DNA of 64,000 nucleotides from Gordionus sp. m RMFG-2023 (taxonomy: Eukaryota; Nematomorpha; Gordioida; Chordodea; Parachordodidae), in NCBI RefSeq assembly GCF_954871325.1, contig NC_088776.1, positions 27,700,508 through 27,764,507 on the forward strand. The letters run 5' to 3'. Below the pieces are notes generated by a model. It saw only the letters and a list, made by a program, of their open reading frames with translations. It searched no databases and was not told the DNA's origin. Position numbers and translations under genes: made by a program. The first letter of the stretch is position 1. The number at the start of each line of letters is the position of its first letter. Positions 54,241-64,000 of this stretch are shown piece after piece.

Positions 54241-56713
54241 CAGTGTTGTTAAAATAGCGCGCTACAGCGGTAGCTATAGCGCGCTACTTTTTTCAGTAGC
54301 GGTAGCTATAGCGCGCTACTTTTTTAAAAAAATAGCGATAGCGGTAGCTCGCTACTAATTTAGTTTTACATAATAAATACATCTAAAAATTATTAAAATA
54401 TATTTTTTATAAAATCTAAATTTATAATCCTTTTATTTAATTTAATTTTGAAATTTATATTTATATTTAAAAATATACATTATTTTTATATATTAGATAT
54501 AAACAGTTGTTAAATAGCAATCTGTATTTAATTTATATTTCGCGCATTCATTAAATTATATATTTTTGAAATTCCGTTATTGGTATGTCCTTGCTTTTAT
54601 CTTATTTTATATTTCATTTAACATTTTATATTAAGCATTATAAATCTTGTTATGTGTGAGATTGTTGAAGATATTGAAATTTCTTTGGAAAATGAGCAAA
54701 ATATAGATGATCCTTTCCCAAAATTCAAGAAATACTTTAACCTTGAAGAAAAAATTATAACTGGATATCGGTTTCGGTGCAAGATGTGCTGCAAATTTAT
54801 CTCTTCAAATCATACGAGCAGCTTTAGTTTGGAAAAACATTTAAAGGTAATATATTAAACAAATTTAATATCAATGTGTAGGCTAATCTTTAATTTTTAA
54901 AATAAATTAAAATCAAAAACCAATTATTTTTTTTATATATTCATAAATTTTATCTAAATTATTTAAAACATTTTAAAATAGTTATTTCAATCATTTTTAT
55001 GTACTTATATCCTACATAATTTTTATTCTAAGTATTTTATAATTTTAGACTGTGCACACTTCAAATTATTAAGAGATTGAAAAATATCTCAAAAGTTTTG
55101 GGGTAATGGAAGAAGATAAACCCACTTCCAAATCAAATTTAATACAAACAAAATTAACCAATTTGGATTCATCAACACCTGGTGTATCCCAAAAATTGGC
55201 TGACAAAGTCATTATAAACTTTATAATAGATACAGTTTAACCATTATCCTTGGTGGATAATGATTCTTTTATAAAGATGACAAACACTTTTTCTCCACGG
55301 ACCAAGATATTTTGCCGGCAGACATTGATGGCAAGAATTTTGGAGAGCTTTAAGGAAATGAAAGAATCTTTGATATTAAATCTATCAGATGTCTCCTACG
55401 TCTGTACAATGGCAGATTGCTGGACTCACAATAAAAGGTAAAAATGTTTATTTTCTGATTTATAATATGTCATATTTTTAGAGCTCTGCACATTGAATTG
55501 ATCCTAAAAATCTTAAACGAAAATCTGTAAGCTCTAAAGAGAATAATTGGCTGTCAGACTTATGACATTCTAGCCAATATTATTGCAGAAATCCATAGGT
55601 CTTACAAAATTCAAAACAAGGTTTGTAAGTTGATTACGGATAATGGGTCTAATTTCCTAAAGGCCTTCAGGTTTTAAATTTATTATAATTTTTTTATAAT
55701 ATGATATAAATAATATGGAATATTTGGGGAGGATAATAATAATAACAATACTAGTAATATTCCTGAAAAAAATATTGAAGATGGAGAACAAGAAGAGGAT
55801 GATGAAATGGAGTTTGAGATAATTGATGTTCATGACATCCTTGGTTTTAAATTATTTTATATTTAATTTTTCACCAATATAAAATAAAATTTATAATATT
55901 TAGGATCTTCAATAAAGTCTTCTACGTTACCTAGCCATCATCGTTCTTCCTGCCACAACCTACCTAAATTTAGTTGCGACAGTGGATGCTGAAGAAGCAT
56001 TATTAAAGAGGATTTTAAAAGAGTATCAAGATCTACATTTTCTAAATGCCAAGCTCTTTGGAATAAACAAAATAAGTCATCAAAGACGTCTGATATTTTC
56101 AAAAAAAAAATTAGGACGTTATTTATTGACACCAAACACTACAAGATGGAATAGTGTTTACAATGCTATGAAATTTTTAGCATTGTTTCTAGATGAGAAA
56201 AAAATGGAAATGAATTATATATTGGATCAAATGGAAATACAGTATTTTAATGTGGAGTAGCATACCTTTATTAAAGAATATACTGAAGTATTTTTAATTA
56301 ACCTCTAAATGCTTTTTTTAAATCTAAAAATACTAATTTAAATATTTTTGATGATTTTTTTCATATAAATAGTTTGTTTATTAAATTTAATACTGCGTTG
56401 CCCTCAAGTGCTAGTGCTGAACGATTATTTAGTATGGCAAAGCTTATACTTTCTAATCGTCGCTCTAGACTTGGGGATGACAGTACCGAAATGTTATTAT
56501 TATTAAAGTGCAATAATAAATAAATATATATATATGTAACAAATTATAGTCATGTTTTTATATCAATATTTTATTTGTGGAAATAAAGTTACGTAAAAAA
56601 AAATATTTAAAAAAAAAATCAAAGTAGCGTAAAAAGTAGTAGGCGCTACTCATTTCAAAACGATAGCGGTAGCGATAGCGCGCTACTTTTAAAAGTAGCG
56701 TTTAACAACACTG
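54241..56713. mobile_element. hAT element A (CAGTGTTGTTAAA ends) in an IDH3B intron
   Basis: Ends are CAGTGTTGTTAAAATAGCGC and, reversed, CAGTGTTGTTAAACGC. Flanks ATATTTTC and ATGTTTTC fit an 8-bp duplication with one change. Subterminal arrays of TAGCGCGCTAC and TAGCGGTAGC lie at 54,254-54,356 and 56,620-56,700. It encodes a multi-exon transposase on the plus strand. It starts 65 nt after the IDH3B donor. At 2,473 bp it is nearly full length. Confidence 0.93.
54652..56523 (+). pseudogene. hAT transposase of element A (BED finger to SERLFS)
   Basis: Readable parts in order: PKFKKYFNLEEK and GYRFRCKMCCKFISSNHTSS then FSLEKHLK (BED finger, C..C...H), VMEEDKPTSKSNLIQTKLTN, NTFSPRTKIFCRQTLMARIL, VCTMADCWTHNKR, LITDNGSNFLKAF (catalytic D), LGRYLLTPNTTRWNSVYNAM and finally TALPSSASAERLFSMAKLIL. 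Exons are separated by short AT-rich introns. At least two in-frame stops, such as the one near 55,240, suggest it no longer works. The segment between RWNS and the dimerisation domain is short, so part may be deleted. Confidence 0.85.
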
Positions 56714-56721
56714 ATGTTTTC

Positions 56722-57518
56722 CCACATTGAGTCTCTAAATAACTCTTAAATATTTTATTTGTTTGTCACTTTTCAAATCCACTATATCTTGTATTTAATT
56801 TTTTCTTTTATTGATTAAATATGGGTGGAAAAGGTTGGGTATGAATTATTAGAATAGAAACAAGTTGTAATCGTTGTCATCTCCCATTATTGGATGGCAT
56901 TTGAAGAATATTTTTTATTACGTTTTACAGAAATGGAGTAATATTCAAAAGTTTTCCGAATCAAATTTAAAAATATTGACCACCATTTTTTACTTCGAAT
57001 TTTATTTCCTAATATTCGATTAAATATCACAGTCAACCATACCTACATTATATATCTTTATTGAATAAGATTGTATTAAGGGTCGAACTGATTACCATAT
57101 CTAGAATAAACTTTACACCATCCTTATCGAGTACATGATATTAAATAAATAAAATAAAAATAAGATTATTTATATTTGACTCAATTTTACATATATAGTA
57201 CACTAAAATTTATTTTAAGTAGTCCAAAATAAAATAATTATTCAAGATGAATTCTAGTATTTTATGCATCTTATAAGGAATGAAATTTAAAGTGCGTTGA
57301 ATTTATTTTTTATGATAAATATGTAAATAATGTTCAGAAAATCTAATCTAGAGATATTCGTATTTAATTCTTTAATTTCGAAGTATTATTCGTAACATAA
57401 ATACAAATAATTCGATTTAAAAAAATTTTGGATATTTTATTTAATACACAACAAAAAGGTTAAACTCCCTATTTTGTGGACCTTCAGAAGCTCTCTTTAA
57501 TGGCTTATTAATATTATA
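56722..57518. other. AT-rich intron DNA with an ATTCG-rich patch
   Basis: At 57,356-57,420 ATATTCGTATT, ATTATTCGTAAC and AATAATTCGATTT recall the subterminal arrays of the TAGGCCTA hAT family. No end sequence is seen, so it is only a possible remnant. Confidence 0.4.
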
Positions 57519-58406
57519 GGGGAGACCGGGGTACATTGAGTACAGGGGAACGTTTATTATTTTATAAGACTGGAAATTTGAGCCTAACATAGATAATTTA
57601 GTCATACATGATTGGCTAAAAAAGATTTGAAAAATATTTAGTATTTTAATTTTTATAGAAGAAAATGTGTTTTGGCATACCAAAAGTAATAAAAAATATT
57701 TGCAAACTTTATCGTTTATATTTATAAATAAAGCTTCAAAAATCATAATAAATAGATTTTAGGAAAGCCTAAACCCTATTTTCCAATTTGGCAAACTTTC
57801 AGAATCAATAAACATGAATTAATATGATTTTAGATGATATTTATAAAGTTAGTGGGCTCGGTCATAGTTGGTCATAGTATAGTTGGGACACGCCATTTTA
57901 GCTCATTTTATAAACATTATTTTATTATTAATTTAGTATTGTGAATAATGAAAAATTTTTGCTGTTTATGATTAAAAAAAAAATTTTTTACATTTTTTTC
58001 TTTACAATTTTTTTTTCCCCAAAATAAATTTCCTAAATTTTGCTAAAATTTTTTTTATATAGTTGATTATGAATTACAATATTATCAATAAAATCATATG
58101 TGTCATAGTCTCTAGTCTTACTGGATTACTGATTTTAAATTTATTTAGACCTCTATTTCACGAGTGTCCCAACTATCACATATGTGTGTCCCAACGAACA
58201 CAGAGTCTGTCATAGTTGGGACAAAAAAATTTTTTTTTAAATTCATATTTCTAAAAAAATATAATCTTCATAAAATATATATTAATTATTTCAAATAGCC
58301 TATACTTCTGGGATTCAGAAGATGTTTTAATTATTCAGATTAGTCTATTAATATTAAAATTATTAAGGTTTGAACGAAAAGTGTCCCAACCATCCCCGGT
58401 CTCCCT
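57519..58406. mobile_element. Non-coding element with GGGAGACCGGGG inverted ends
   Basis: The left end is GGGGAGACCGGGGTACATTG. The right end reversed is GGGAGACCGGGGATGGTTGG. Inside, the motif GTTGGGACA or its complement recurs at about 57,885, 58,166, 58,190, 58,214 and 58,381. About 890 bp, no coding text. The flanks do not give a clear target duplication (perhaps TA or TTA). Confidence 0.7.
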
Positions 58407-59054
58407 TACATGGTTATTTCTTATATTTCAGATAAAATCTTGTATTAAACGAGGGGTAATTATTGCAGCTATTACATTTTAAATAAGAAATAAATCATTA
58501 TGACCTGAAAATCATTTTATTTTAAAAATTGCGCATTCAACTTATTTTGCCCTTTTGTCGATTTAAAAAAAAGTTATATTCTTAAGAGTTCACTTATATA
58601 GACCTCAAAAAATAATGAATAAATAATAAATTTTTAATAATTTAAAAAATCCTCATTCCAATCATGATTTTAAAATTTTCCTAAGTAATTCCTTAATAAT
58701 GTCTAGAATTTCTTCTGGTAAAATTACTAATTTAATAAAATACTGGACATTAAGACGGCGAAAAGGCATTTTGTACAAAAAGATTTATACATTTTATAAT
58801 AACTATGCACTTAACTTAAAACAAATTAAACTTTTATAAATAATTTAAATTCCACAACAACTATAATTATAAAATTTTACTTTTTATAGTTTTTTGGGAT
58901 AAAGGAATCACGCATCTACACGTGATATATAAAATTAGGAGAGTATTTATAAATATAATAAATATTAAACAAAATAATTTTAAAAAATATATATTTTACA
59001 TGAATAATAAATAAACTGGTTTTCTCCAAAATAATATATTTAATAGCATAATAG
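58407..59054. other. AT-rich intron DNA, nothing recognised
   Basis: Only low-complexity frames on either strand. Confidence 0.5.
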
Positions 59055-59130
59055 TAGTGATGTAAAATCGCTCCATTTGAGCCGATTTTTAAAAGCGGGT
59101 AACTAAGTATAAAGTTTAAGTTATTGCGGA
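59055..59130. mobile_element. MITE remnant of the TAGTGTTGTTAAAC family
   Basis: TAGTGATGTAAAATCGCTCC and TTGAGCCGATTTTTAAAAGC match the left end of the family. The rest is missing. Confidence 0.65.
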
Positions 59131-59560
59131 TTTTGCCCATCAGTCCAAACAATTTGATTATTTTATCCAAGCCATAGTCCCTGCAACTTACTGATGAACT
59201 GTAGTCATCCATCATATCGGTTTCCAGCTAGTTTCACTGACGGTTAAGCATTTACACTTCCCTCAACGATATAGGCTTATCACCAGTAATATTTATTAAC
59301 TAGGCCAAAAGTTAATGATTCACCAATACTCACCAGGAATATTCGTCACTAGCTCAAAAGTGAACGGTTCGCTAATTATCACCAGGAATATTCACAATCT
59401 AAACTAAAAATTTATATACCTCCCACACTTTACGCAAGTAATAATCACTATCCGATAACACAATGCATTTATACAGCACATCTGATTTCAAGTTATCTTT
59501 CAACACTCTCTGCTACATATTGACATTTATTTTTTCCTCTTTTTTAAAAAAATATTATAA
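59131..59560. repeat. Short diverged direct repeat (CACCAGGAATATTC)
   Basis: CTCACCAGGAATATTCGTCA and ATCACCAGGAATATTCACAA lie about 60 bp apart (59,330-59,395), each preceded by AAAAGT(T/G)AA.G. A third weak unit, ATCACCAGTAATATT, lies at 59,280. No gene. Confidence 0.6.
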
Positions 59561-59562
59561 TC

Positions 59563-60535
59563 AAGGTTGCCAGACTTCTCTCTTTAACTCTTATTTACGC
59601 AAAGATACATACTCCTTCTATTAATTTAAGCTTTCTCCGATTTTTTACGTTTTCTCTCTATTTTTTTATTAAATAAATGTAGGCTTTCTCGAAATTTCAT
59701 TATAAAATTTTAAAATATATAATGCTTGAAATAATTAGTCTATCCAGAAACTTGCACTGCCATTTATATTTTAATTCAATTTTACACAAGGGCATCTTGT
59801 TTATTGTTATTTTATTCTCCTTTTCATTTTAAAAAGAAGGGACAAAATATTTAAGATCTTATAATATAAACGGAATATAATGATAAATCACATTCTTATT
59901 ACTTCTTTTAATTCTGAAAATGAATCATATAAGAATGAAATAGTATTTTATATATTAAAATCCAATCTATATAAAATAATACCAGTAATTTAAAGCAAAA
60001 ATTTACAGTTTTGTACACTTTATGATTTTTGATAAAATAAAATTTTCCTAGTTTAATATTTCTTTATTCCATTAATTAAAATTTTATATAAAATAGTGAA
60101 TTTAAGGAACCAAAAATAATTTAAACGCATACGCAAATATTTAGAATTTTACTCTTCATACAGGGCTGCCATTCCCTCCTTATCTGCTGGAAACGCCCCT
60201 CCCCCCCGCAATTTTTTAGTCAACACGCAGAGATCCCTACCGCAATTGAAAATCTCGCAAATAGCTCAAGCTATTTTAAAATTTTCACCATTTTACGTTT
60301 TTAATTTATAAATAATAATTTTGAGAAACAGTTACCAAATAAAGATCCTTTGTTTATTTATAGAATTAATATATTTTTGTAATTATAAAGATATTATTTT
60401 ATAAAATTTATCTCTTTTATTAGATCAAATATTTATTTTATATAAATAAAGTAACTCCACTATAAAGAAGTAGAAATTAAAACTTTAAAACTAATAAGAA
60501 TATTATTCTCAATTTTTGACCTGGCAACTATGTTC
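59563..60535. mobile_element. Possible hAT remains with AGGTTGCCA-type ends
   Basis: CAAGGTTGCCAGACTTCTC at 59,563 and, reversed from about 60,530, AGTTGCCAGGTC could be a pair. A second such start, CAGGGCTGCCATTCCCTCC, lies at 60,165, followed by CGCAGAGATC, ACCGCAATTGAAAATCTCGC and ATAAATAATAATTTTGAGA as in hAT F. The arrangement of these ends is unclear. Confidence 0.45.
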
Positions 60536-60539
60536 ATGG

Positions 60540-63500
60540 ATTAGAGAAGATAAACAAAATAGTTCAAACCCAATTTGTATAATTTACAACAAAATTTAAT
60601 ATCAGCCATGTAGGAGTCCGTGATGGTTAAAAAACATTCTATAAAATATATATACAATTTAAAAAATAAAGAGTCAAACCATATCAAACCAAACTTTAAA
60701 ATAATTTATATGATGATAATACTCTAAATTCATTTTCTGAAGCGACATTCATCTATCTTATGATAAAATCGCTTAGTTATTTTTCTACAGATTTCACTGC
60801 AAACTTATTTCCCTCTTTCCTGTTTCAAAAATGGCCAAAAACATAAAATAAGAAGCATGAAAGCTTCAAAAATAGTTTTGAGTATCATAGGCTTGAAGAG
60901 ACACACTTCAGTCTATAGTTGAAGGGAAATATTTTATTATTTTTATTAACTGATTCCTCTAATAATGGAAATATAAAACATTCCCAATAATTATTTGGAG
61001 ACCGAAGTATATCATTGCTTGTCCAGACCTCGATTTTAAAACAAAAGTTAACAATATAACTATTGGTATTAAATCTTAAAAATATAAATAAGATTTATTT
61101 TATGTACCAATTTTCACAATATATTGTGTGAAAAATTAAAATAATCTTTGTATAAATTCTCCCACTTTCTGTTTGAAAGAATCTAACAACCCTAATTACA
61201 ACCAATTTTTACAAAGATATTTCACTCTCATTTCTATATTATAAATTTCTTCCCACTTAGTTAACTATTACATTCTCCCTTTTTTCTTTTTTAGATTCAG
61301 CAAAATTTTGATTATTTAATGACAACAAACATACTTATAAAAACGTCAAAAAATTGTTAATTTGAAAATTTCACATCATAAATCAAGATCTTTTCTTTTC
61401 ACCTCTTTTTTAATAAAAAACATTCAATCTTGAATTAATCAATTTATTATTTTAAGGCTATGACCTAAATATCAAAATAAAATTATTAACTTTAACGGAA
61501 AAAGTAAATTTTAACATAAGTTTATTAAAATTTAAAATTTTTACGAAAAAAAGGAAGTAACATTAATTTACATCAGAGACCTGCAGAGATGTCATTTTCA
61601 GGCCCAGCCCAGATTTTTGAGATATATTTTTAATTTTTATAGCTAATAATTCCCGATTCACTCCATTTCTTTGCCAAATACACCCACTTTTTCTTTATTT
61701 CCCAAATCTTTTCTTCTTTTTAAAAAATACAAAGGAACTTTCCTTGAATTCAAACAATCTCTTCTCCTAATACACAATTATAATTGGCATTAAATTTTCT
61801 AGGTTTTTATAGTATGTCATCCCTTGAACCTTATTTATAGTTTGTTTTATCAACTTTATATCACAACCACATATTGAAATATTTTTTTTAGCACCCGCCA
61901 TTTTCTCTTTTTATTTATATTCAACGCTATGTTATTTCACAATATTACCTTTTTCTATGGCTATTTCCGGTTTTATGCATCCTATCTTATATTAACTAGA
62001 TTTCTATCATATTTATCTATGTCATATTAAAGATTATTAAGCTATATTTTAAAATTTAAATGATTGCTCTAACATAATTATTTCTCGAGATTTTGAAAAT
62101 AAATGAGGTGCGTTTTGTCAAAAATGTACCATTTTTCCCTCCTTAAACTCCCATATCTAAGCGGGTAAGCAGTGTTAGGAGGTAAAAAATAAAAACTAGA
62201 TTTAAAAATATTAATTTTCAGTCATGTTAGATTAATGTCTATATTTGAGTATTACAATTTTGCAAGCGAAGCACTCCAATTATAGACCGACTATGTATGA
62301 ATCAGTACATCCAGTTGTCGCAACGATCTTGGCGATTAGATTAATTCGCAATTGACTTTTCTTTATCTCTCGGAATGAATCAATTGACCAGGACGATATT
62401 GTTTTTCATGTGCATTTCCAATCATAGATCCACAATAAATATAGAAGGTGAGAAATATTCCTACCAGAAGAAATATTCATTCCCAAAGTGGCTACAACAC
62501 ATAAATTGAGAAAGTTACAAAATGGCTATATATAATTGAGATTTACATTTAATCGCCTTATTTATAGATTGATCCCTGAGTCAAAGAAAAAGAAATTTAA
62601 TAAAAATAACTTTTAACATATAAATAATATATATTTTTTTGATCGGCCTCCTTTTTAATTTTATTTTTATGATATCTCAAAAATCGACATTTTCTCAGGG
62701 CCTCGTGGGAAAAAAGCCCACTTGGTCTTATAGCTAGTCATCCTTTGCAATGCATAATCGGATACTTATGAATCAACAAGATATAATTTTAGTTAAAATT
62801 GTATCGGTCCTTACAATCTTGGACCAAAACTGGATCAATCTATTATATTCCTTAACCTTGACTGGTTCATTTATCAGTTCTGGATCTCGATTTAAACTAG
62901 TTTTATAAATATTTTTATTTATTTAATATGTTGACCGTAAAAGCGTTTAGCATTTATAAATTATTATTATTTATGTTTTATTTGTTATTTCTTTTCTAGA
63001 AGTGTTTCCATTGACATTTTCCTAATTAAATAAAAAAAAACAAATACACATTTAATTGTGAATAAATATTTTTTCTAAATCAGAGAATATTGTTCAAAAA
63101 GATACATCTTTCTAGTCTATGAACTTTTACACAAACGGAATAGATATGCCCTCCCCATTAAATTCTTTTGTTTCAATTTCTAGCACCCTTTTGAAAGGAT
63201 ATCAGCATTTATTATTTAAAATTAAAATTATATCATCAGTAATAATTATTTTATCATCTATATTTATGATATTTCAAAATAAAATTATGAACCCGCTTAA
63301 GCATAGGAATTTTTTTTCGAAATTTAAAAAAAGATCTTTTCTTTTCAACGGTCCGTGATCAGGGCCTGTCTTTTTTTAATAGTCTTTGGTATGGCGTAGC
63401 CAGGTTTTTTCTACATTAATTTAATTCTAAGTTTTTTTTTCATGTAGAGATGCTTTTTTCTAAAAATTTTGAATTATAGTCATTTTTTAAAAAAATTAAC

Positions 63501-63941
63501 TTTTACTTATTTTCCTTTCAAATTATTATTTATATGGATATATTGCATACATTTGAGGATAGGGTTCACTTATTGTCTACCGAAAATGTACTCTTGCCAG
63601 ATTTAGAGGCGCCTTACTATTTCTTCTCGTTTTGATTGTATATACAATTTATAAATATTGTTTTCATTTAGTTTTAGGGAAAATACGAACAATCGAAATT
63701 TATTTTTAGTCAATTTTTAAATATATTATTATAATTTGTTTTCTTAAATTTTGGATCGAATACATTTTTGACAAGCCTGCTTGTAAACATTTAGACAAAA
63801 GCTTATTAAATTAAATCAAAGAGCCTCTTTATTATTAAAGAATCAATTTTAGAAATTAATGTAATATTTCAAAATTAATTGAATTAAAGCATTGTGGATT
63901 AGCGTTAACCAATATATGTTATTAAACATAAACTATAATAG
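60540..63941. other. Long AT-rich intron DNA with a few repeat remnants
   Basis: At 61,574-61,625 CAGAGACCTGCAGAGATG and CAGGCCCAGCCCAGATTTTT match one end of the GC-rich MITE at 41,135-41,455. At 63,390 TATGGCGTAGCCAGG resembles the hAT G end. The frame at 63,119-63,358 has no recognisable features. No gene besides the intron of IDH3B. Confidence 0.5.
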
Positions 63942-64000
63942 GAGACGGTTTGTTCTTAAATTGTTGCAGAGAAATAGCAGAATTATATCCTAGTATAAAG
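63942..64000 (+). CDS. IDH3B: IDH3B exon, partial at the window end (DGLFLNCCREIAELYP)
   Basis: Acceptor CTATAATAG before 63,942. With the single G left by the previous exon it codes GDGLFLNCCREIAELYPSIK, exactly the continuation of KANIMKL expected for beta subunits. The exon runs off the window. The join across 9.8 kb keeps frame. Confidence 0.95.

Larger units (their letters stand above)
29404..64000 (+). other. IDH3B: IDH3B-like gene region: five exons, two giant introns, continues past the window
   Basis: NAD-dependent isocitrate dehydrogenase is a mitochondrial TCA-cycle enzyme that turns isocitrate into 2-oxoglutarate, CO2 and NADH. The beta subunit is a structural/regulatory partner of the catalytic alpha subunit. 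Five exons join in phase into about 203 residues from [14 protein letters not shown] to LYPSIK. Beta-type hallmarks are [17 protein letters not shown] and [14 protein letters not shown]; gamma subunits normally have RENTEGEYS. Introns are 24,080, 56, 86 and 9,766 nt, all GT-AG. The leading mitochondrial signal exon was not found. The end of the protein lies beyond the window. The reading frame is intact throughout, so the gene appears functional. Confidence 0.95.

Noticed and set aside
58916-59215. A 99-residue minus-strand frame
   Set aside because: It crosses a MITE remnant and AT-rich DNA, and has no recognisable features.
63119-63358. A 79-residue plus-strand frame with a hydrophobic middle
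   Set aside because: It is in an intron and AT-rich, and the hydrophobic stretch is explained by ATT/ATA richness.
1-64000. Polinton, envelope-bearing or other virus-like elements
   Set aside because: No capsid, packaging ATPase, protein-primed polymerase or envelope motifs were seen. The LTR elements lack an envelope gene in the readable text.

Overview
This is an AT-rich eukaryotic window with long poly-A/T and AT-only stretches. It is dominated by transposable elements and holds two recognisable host genes. The first is the beta-type subunit of mitochondrial NAD-dependent isocitrate dehydrogenase (IDH3B) on the + strand. Five of its exons lie at 29,404-29,537, 53,618-53,758, 53,815-53,947, 54,034-54,175 and 63,942-64,000, and the gene runs off the right edge. 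The second is a single orphan exon of a cathepsin B-like cysteine protease on the - strand (12,492-12,620). These genes, the spliceosomal introns and the element types (hAT, Ty3/gypsy, RTE-like LINE) suggest an animal. I cannot name the lineage from sequence alone.

Layout. 1-4,920: a Ty3/gypsy LTR element on the - strand, cut by the left window edge. 4,920-5,860: non-coding, with a 17-bp minisatellite. 5,860-9,991: a second gypsy-type element on the - strand, split by a complete 1.19-kb hAT transposon (7,478-8,666) that has an exact 8-bp target duplication. 10-12.5 kb: hAT debris, a tandem array and the cathepsin B exon. 12.7-14.4 kb: a gypsy fossil on the + strand with a 3' LTR. 14.4-25.2 kb: AT-rich DNA with hAT pieces, a second copy of the first hAT family (16,657-17,919, exact 8-bp duplication), LINE pieces, two tRNA-like repeats and MITEs. 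26,014-28,453: an element with inverted ends of about 300 bp or more.

29.4-64 kb is the IDH3B gene. Two of its introns are tiny (56 and 86 nt) and two are very large (about 24.1 kb and 9.8 kb). The large introns are filled with transposons. The 24-kb intron carries two copies of one BED-finger hAT family in inverted orientation. One copy holds another hAT. The other copy holds two more hATs, and one of those holds an RTE-like LINE. Further hATs with perfect 8-bp duplications lie at 40,670-42,550, 43,349-43,562 and 43,650-46,135. The 9.8-kb intron begins with a hAT transposon (54,241-56,713) only 65 nt after the splice donor.

The main biological themes are transposon-driven growth of introns in a core TCA-cycle gene, and a set of at least eight distinguishable hAT families. 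Several of these have dense arrays of short, often palindromic motifs just inside their ends. The exon joins were worked out by hand: codon phase matches across every junction and each intron is GT...AG.
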